Positions 37,094-41,625 of a stretch of DNA of 41,625 bases are shown here, one piece after another. Numbering within the stretch: the first letter of the stretch is position 1; the number at the start of each line of letters is the position of its first letter. The stretch is from contig JAUWOU010000012.1 of assembly GCA_030612005.1 (NCBI GenBank), positions 1 to 41,625 of the forward strand. The letters run 5' to 3'. This stretch comes from Candidatus Thorarchaeota archaeon. GTDB taxonomy: Archaea; Asgardarchaeota; Thorarchaeia; Thorarchaeales; Thorarchaeaceae. Made by a program: the position numbers and the translations under genes. The notes beneath the pieces are model-generated. The model was not told where the DNA came from and made no database searches. It saw only the letters and a list, made by a program, of their open reading frames with translations.

Positions 37094-38050
37094 GTGACAG
37101 AACTATCAAAACTCTTGCTGAAGGGAGCCACTCCAGAGAGAACAAGTGAGATAGTAGAATATATCCACAATCATCCTAAGGAGTTTGAACAAGTCCTAAA
37201 TGCTGCATTTTCAAAACAAACTAATTTGAAACAACCTCTGCTCAATCTTGTAGATCTTCTAAATGGAACTCTCATGGTTCAGATTATTGAGCAAGCTATC
37301 AAGGATGATGATATTCAGATTAGGAAGCGAGGATTGCAAGCTGCTTATAGAACTAGAGTAGATTCTTTGAATTTGTATGTAGTTGAAATTCTTTCTAATC
37401 CTAAGGAGGAATTTGAGTCAAGGAAATGGGCGCTTCATATCTTAGGAAGCACAGACCCTGATTATTACAGTGGACACATTGTGAAGATTACTAGGAATAA
37501 TTCAGAAAGTACGAATCTCCGTAAAGAAGCTATTTTTGCTCTCACTAAAATTGTAAACGACAAAATCTTGGGAACTCTATGTGCATTATTAGGAGACTCT
37601 GATGTTGAGATACGACAATCTGGAGCTTGGGCACTGAGCAATATTGGCTCTTCTGATACTATCAACTGTCTATTTGCAGCATTAGATGATGACGATGAGA
37701 GTGTTAGAGATTGGGCTATTCGAGGACTTCGTGACATGGATGATACTCGTGCTCTGCAGGGATTAGCAGATGCAATTCATACAAGTATACCAAAAGAACA
37801 GGTGAGAATGACTCGTTTGGTAATTGAAAGAAAATCCGAGGTCATTCTCAGAGCAATAGTAGAACTACTTGGTTCACAGGATATTCAAGTCAGACGAATC
37901 GCTGCTTGGGCTTTGGGTGTTTCTCCGTATCCACCTGCAGTTCCAAGTTTGAAAGAACTTCTGGATGATGAAGATGAGGAAGTTCGGGATTATGCAAGAA
38001 TTGCTCTAATTAGGAGTGGGGGATTGGATCCCACTGATTTACGGCTCTGA
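37094..38050 (+). CDS. HEAT-repeat protein
   Basis: Repeated motifs such as LGDSDVEIRQSGAWALSNIG, LDDDDESVRDWAIRGLRDM, LGSQDIQVRRIAAWALG, LDDEDEEVRDYARIALIR. Confidence 0.85.
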   Translation: MTELSKLLLKGATPERTSEIVEYIHNHPKEFEQVLNAAFSKQTNLKQPLLNLVDLLNGTLMVQIIEQAIKDDDIQIRKRGLQAAYRTRVDSLNLYVVEILSNPKEEFESRKWALHILGSTDPDYYSGHIVKITRNNSESTNLRKEAIFALTKIVNDKILGTLCALLGDSDVEIRQSGAWALSNIGSSDTINCLFAALDDDDESVRDWAIRGLRDMDDTRALQGLADAIHTSIPKEQVRMTRLVIERKSEVILRAIVELLGSQDIQVRRIAAWALGVSPYPPAVPSLKELLDDEDEEVRDYARIALIRSGGLDPTDLRL

Positions 38051-38058
38051 GTTGATTA

Positions 38059-38814
38059 CTACATCATTCCTTGATAGAGACCACCATCTACGAGCAATAG
38101 AGCTCCATGAATATAACTTGAAACTGGACTCATAAGGAATGCAGCTACTGGTCCAAATTCATCGGGTTTCCCAATTCGTTTCAGGGGGATTTTTACAGTA
38201 ATGTTCTCTTCTGCAGATTCTGAAGCGGATAATAGCTCATCTACTCTCTCAGTCTGAATATATCCAGGACATATAGCATTCACACGAATATAATCAGGAG
38301 CAAGTTCAGTAGCTAGTGTACGCATCATGCCAATAACTGCAGGTCGAATTGCATTTGAGAGTAATAGATTGTCGATTGGTTGTTTTACCGAAACTGAAGT
38401 GCTGAATAGTATGGAAGAAGAATCAGACATCTTCAGAAGTGGAATTGTTTCTCTTGTCAGCCAAACAGCACTCATTAGTGTAAGATCAAAGGCTTTCCTC
38501 CAGTCGTCGTCTGTTAGTTTAGAAAAGGTACCCGGAGGAGGTCCTCCAGCATTAACAAAGAGTCCATCAAGAAGAAGTATATTCGTTGCGATTTTCTTCA
38601 CTAGTGATTGAACATCTTCCTTCTTTGACAAGTCAGCCACATAATATTCAGCTAATTCACCAAGAGATGATGTTGCTTTTTTCAGTGACTCTTCATTACG
38701 ACCACAGATTATCACTTCAGCTCCTTCGTTAACTAGAGCTTTTGCAACACTAAACCCAAGTCCTCGAGAGGCTGCTGTCACAAGAAATGTACGGTCTTTT
38801 AGATCGAGATCCAT
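38059..38814 (-). CDS. SDR-family oxidoreductase
   Basis: TAASRGLGFSVAKALVNEGAEVIICGR; NAGGPPPG; VNAICPGYIQT; C-terminal LLVDGGLYQG. Confidence 0.88.
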   Translation of the reverse strand: MDLDLKDRTFLVTAASRGLGFSVAKALVNEGAEVIICGRNEESLKKATSSLGELAEYYVADLSKKEDVQSLVKKIATNILLLDGLFVNAGGPPPGTFSKLTDDDWRKAFDLTLMSAVWLTRETIPLLKMSDSSSILFSTSVSVKQPIDNLLLSNAIRPAVIGMMRTLATELAPDYIRVNAICPGYIQTERVDELLSASESAEENITVKIPLKRIGKPDEFGPVAAFLMSPVSSYIHGALLLVDGGLYQGMM

Positions 38815-38847
38815 GTTCTATACGAATCTCGGAGATGCAGATAAAAA

Positions 38848-38870
38848 GCACGGCTGCTACTAAGCCGCGC
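38848..38870 (-). terminator. Intrinsic-type hairpin overlapping the stop codon of the 95-aa ORF
   Basis: Minus strand GCGCGGC-TTAGTAGCA-GCCGTGC followed by TTTTT. Confidence 0.55.
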
Positions 38871-39147
38871 CAAGTGTGATTGGTTTTTCAGTTTTTGCTC
38901 CAAGAACCACTTCGAGATGCAAGAATGCAGAACTGAGTCGTTGGAATTCTCGTGGAATTTTGAAATCACCAACATTGAGTGTCACCAATGCGTTCTCAAT
39001 TTTCCTGATTGAGAGTTTTCTGTTATCTTTAGAATTGAATGCAAGAAGTACTCTGGTGTCATCAGGGTCACTTAGAGCAAAGACTGATTGACACTTGATA
39101 CCTTTGTTCTCTAATGCGTGCTTGATCTTGGCCTCTATTTGCTTCAT
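38860..39147 (-). CDS. Hypothetical 95-aa protein
   Basis: Intact ORF with adjacent terminator; no family recognised. Confidence 0.5.
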   Translation of the reverse strand: MKQIEAKIKHALENKGIKCQSVFALSDPDDTRVLLAFNSKDNRKLSIRKIENALVTLNVGDFKIPREFQRLSSAFLHLEVVLGAKTEKPITLGAA

Positions 39148-39387
39148 ACGACTATCGCCAAAGTCTTGTTCTTGTTTAAGGTACTAAAGCGCCTGTATTA
39201 CCAAGAATTGCTCTATAATAGGCGCTAAATTGAGCATCGAGGTTTCTCGCAACTTCCGAGTGAACAGCTTAACACTTGCCCTCTTCCGTCGTTTGATATA
39301 CAACAGATAGAATAGTTGTCTGAGTGTGAATTAGATGGACAAGACGAGTGTAGTTTTCTCATTCATCTTCCTGAAGGAGTTGAATAA

Positions 39388-39924
39388 TTGATGAATATTG
39401 ATGATGTTATCAAGGGGCGTCGAAGTATTAGAACTTACAAGAATGATGAGGTAAAAGAAGACCTAATCAGAGAGATTATTGAAGCAGCAACATTCGCACC
39501 CAGTGCTAAGAATAGTCAGTCATGGAGATTCACTGTACTTACTGGTGATTCTAAGAACAAGTTTATTGATATGTACAGAAGTGAACTTGACAAATCGATT
39601 ATTGATGTTGGTTCCTCATATGGATCATGTACAATGATGGAAGAAGCTCCAGTAGTCATAGTGGTGTGGAATACGAACGAACTTGGATGGACTACTGAAG
39701 TTCATAGTGTTTCTGCAGCAATTCAAAATATATTATTGAAAGCTCATTCACTTGGACTTGGAACATGTTGGATTGGGGATATCTTCTATACATACGAAGC
39801 TATTATAGACTACTTCAAGAAACCTTGGAAACTACTTGCAACAATAACTGTGGGATGGTCAGATGCAAAACCGGGACCCAGACCTAGATTATCTGTTGAT
39901 GATGTTACTGAGTTTTTGAATTAA
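39388..39924 (+). CDS. Nitroreductase-family FMN protein
   Basis: IKGRRSIRTYKNDEVKEDLIREIIEAATFAPSAKNSQSWRF; GLGTCWIG. Confidence 0.9.
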   Translation: MMNIDDVIKGRRSIRTYKNDEVKEDLIREIIEAATFAPSAKNSQSWRFTVLTGDSKNKFIDMYRSELDKSIIDVGSSYGSCTMMEEAPVVIVVWNTNELGWTTEVHSVSAAIQNILLKAHSLGLGTCWIGDIFYTYEAIIDYFKKPWKLLATITVGWSDAKPGPRPRLSVDDVTEFLN

Positions 39925-41594
39925 GAGGAAGTAGTCTGATGTCGTTTCAAAGGATATTCAGTGGTTATTTCCTGGTCTAGTTGTCTTAGTCTTGTGGCTT
40001 CATCAATGGGAGTACCAGAACTGGGGTCTATTGCTAAGCACGCACCGTCAATCATTTTGGTCCTAAGTAATCCCTTGGCAATAGGATTGTTTCTAAGATG
40101 GGGCGCATCCAAGACTCCCTTCTTTACTGCGCGTACGTATGTAATAGGATCAAGAAGCGGGTCTTTCGAGGATTCATCACCCAACAAACGAATTGCTGCT
40201 ATAAGCACCTTAGCTTCTCTGACTAGCTCATTCTTTCGGTTCAATACTTCTTTGTCATCCAGAGGATTTAGTGTTCCAAGAAGACAATCATGCATAACCC
40301 GTCGTGAAATCTTGCAACTCTCAATGATATCATCTGCAGTGGCAGCATGATCAGCCTCGCAAAAACCAACGACATGTACAATATGTGGTTTCAACATCAT
40401 GGCTGTATAAATCGATGATGCGAGTTGACCCTTGGCCAAATCAAGGTCAGGAGGATAAGAGAAAAGCCCAGGTCGTACCTGTCTAAAAGAGTCAAAGTGA
40501 GGTCCATGAAGCGACTCAATGAGTTCGATTTTCGCCAGCATTTTGGCAAGGTCCATTTTGGGAGAAGTTCCCAGAGGTGTGTTTAGCATGTATTGCGCGA
40601 TATAATGCCTGACACCAGCTTTCTTGGCGTTGTATGCTGAGAGATATGCCATTGTAACTGCAATTGTGTCATGAGCACTTCTCAGACTCCAATGATGCGA
40701 CTCATTGAGTTCTACAGGGATGTTATGTTTTGCGTGCCATCGGTGATTCTCTTGATTCTCAGCGATTGCCTCCTCAAGGGGTCTTTTGCTTCTTCCATCC
40801 AATTCGCTGTACCATAACAGAGGAGTTGCACACCACGCAGTGTTTAAAGTATCCTTTAGTAACTGTGCCCAAGATATCAAATCACGAGTGCCACTATAAC
40901 ATCTCATGAGTGGATAGTTACCTCTTCGCGAGGCTTCAAAGATACGCTGTAAATCTTTGGATTCCCTAATTGGAACACCTCCATCACCCTCTAGACTCTT
41001 ATTCATCTCGGATGGACGAAAGAAAGATTCTTGGGCGTTCTGATCTGGTCCAATGGAGAGAATATCTAAAACTCCAGCCTCTGCAATTTTTTTGACACCA
41101 GTTATGGTTTCTTCTATTGATGGAAGACCAAAATGGTGTCTAATAAGCGGTATCGGACTTTTGAGGACCATTCTTGTAAGTAAATCTTGAGGATTCTTCT
41201 CTTCTGGCGGTATGTGTGTCCGACCACGAAGAAAACTGATTGAGTCTTCATCAGTCGAGAAACCAGTGAATATTTCTTCAAAAAGATTGGTTTTTTCTGC
41301 AAAAGGTTTGACTGGTGCTGTGCAACCAAGCACCCATCGTTTTCTCTCTAGACCCGATTCTATGACGGCGTTCTTCAAGTCCTCAAGAAGTTTGACTGCA
41401 CTGGTCGCTGTGAGTCTATAACTCACACCGATAACATCAGGGTTGTGTTCTTTCACCTTCGCTATCAATTCGTCAATGGAAACCGCTGTTCCCAAGAATA
41501 TAGTTTTATGCCCTTCTTCCTCTGCGAGTGTGAGAAATCTAAGAACACCAGCCACATGGACACAACTTCCTATGGCGGCTCCCAAAATTCTCAA
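39921..41594 (-). CDS. Cobalamin (B12)-binding domain protein fused to a glutamate-mutase-like C-terminal region
   Basis: N-terminal MRILGAAIGSCVHVAGVLRFLTLAEEEGHKTIFLGTAVSIDELIAKVKEHNPDVIGVSYRLT resembles a B12-binding Rossmann domain (HxxG). The large C-terminal region is plausibly a mutase barrel. Confidence 0.65.
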   Translation of the reverse strand: MRILGAAIGSCVHVAGVLRFLTLAEEEGHKTIFLGTAVSIDELIAKVKEHNPDVIGVSYRLTATSAVKLLEDLKNAVIESGLERKRWVLGCTAPVKPFAEKTNLFEEIFTGFSTDEDSISFLRGRTHIPPEEKNPQDLLTRMVLKSPIPLIRHHFGLPSIEETITGVKKIAEAGVLDILSIGPDQNAQESFFRPSEMNKSLEGDGGVPIRESKDLQRIFEASRRGNYPLMRCYSGTRDLISWAQLLKDTLNTAWCATPLLWYSELDGRSKRPLEEAIAENQENHRWHAKHNIPVELNESHHWSLRSAHDTIAVTMAYLSAYNAKKAGVRHYIAQYMLNTPLGTSPKMDLAKMLAKIELIESLHGPHFDSFRQVRPGLFSYPPDLDLAKGQLASSIYTAMMLKPHIVHVVGFCEADHAATADDIIESCKISRRVMHDCLLGTLNPLDDKEVLNRKNELVREAKVLIAAIRLLGDESSKDPLLDPITYVRAVKKGVLDAPHLRNNPIAKGLLRTKMIDGACLAIDPSSGTPIDEATRLRQLDQEITTEYPLKRHQTTSS

Positions 41595-41625
41595 ATTTCA
41601 TCCACCTCCAGTTCGAACATTTCAG

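Overview
The window is a core-genome segment of an archaeon, most likely Asgard and possibly Thorarchaeota-like. Lineage is inferred from gene content only: an Arf-like small GTPase, G1P dehydrogenase, split RpoA'/A'' with a single RpoB, a Fe-S RpoD, and aIF5B. It carries the rpoD-L18e-L13-S9-rpoN cluster, L7Ae-S28e-L24e with ndk inverted, aIF5B, SRP RNA, EF-1A, and the rpoB-rpoA1-rpoA2-L30e-nusA-S12-S7 operon. Accessory genes surround these, mostly encoding membrane or secreted proteins. The most interesting part is a set of unusually interrupted tRNA genes absent from the ORF track. tRNA-Ser(GCT) has two introns (37/38 and T-loop). tRNA-Asp(GTC) has three (37/38, variable region and T-loop). 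tRNA-Lys(TTT) has a non-canonical insertion. The two T-loop introns sit at the same position, fold into canonical bulge-helix-bulge motifs and share a 14-nt core, which suggests intron spreading. Both tRNA-Ser and tRNA-Asp are followed by att-like direct-repeat copies of their 3' ends. The tRNA-Asp copy lacks the T-loop intron that interrupts the living gene. This fits a model in which tRNA introns block integration at tRNA att sites. Other observations: a divergent SRP RNA domain IV tip, a candidate 220-nt structured ncRNA upstream of egsA, a lysine-rich H1-like N-terminal extension on RpoA'', an in-frame stop before a membrane anchor, and a truncated secreted protein ORF running off the left edge.
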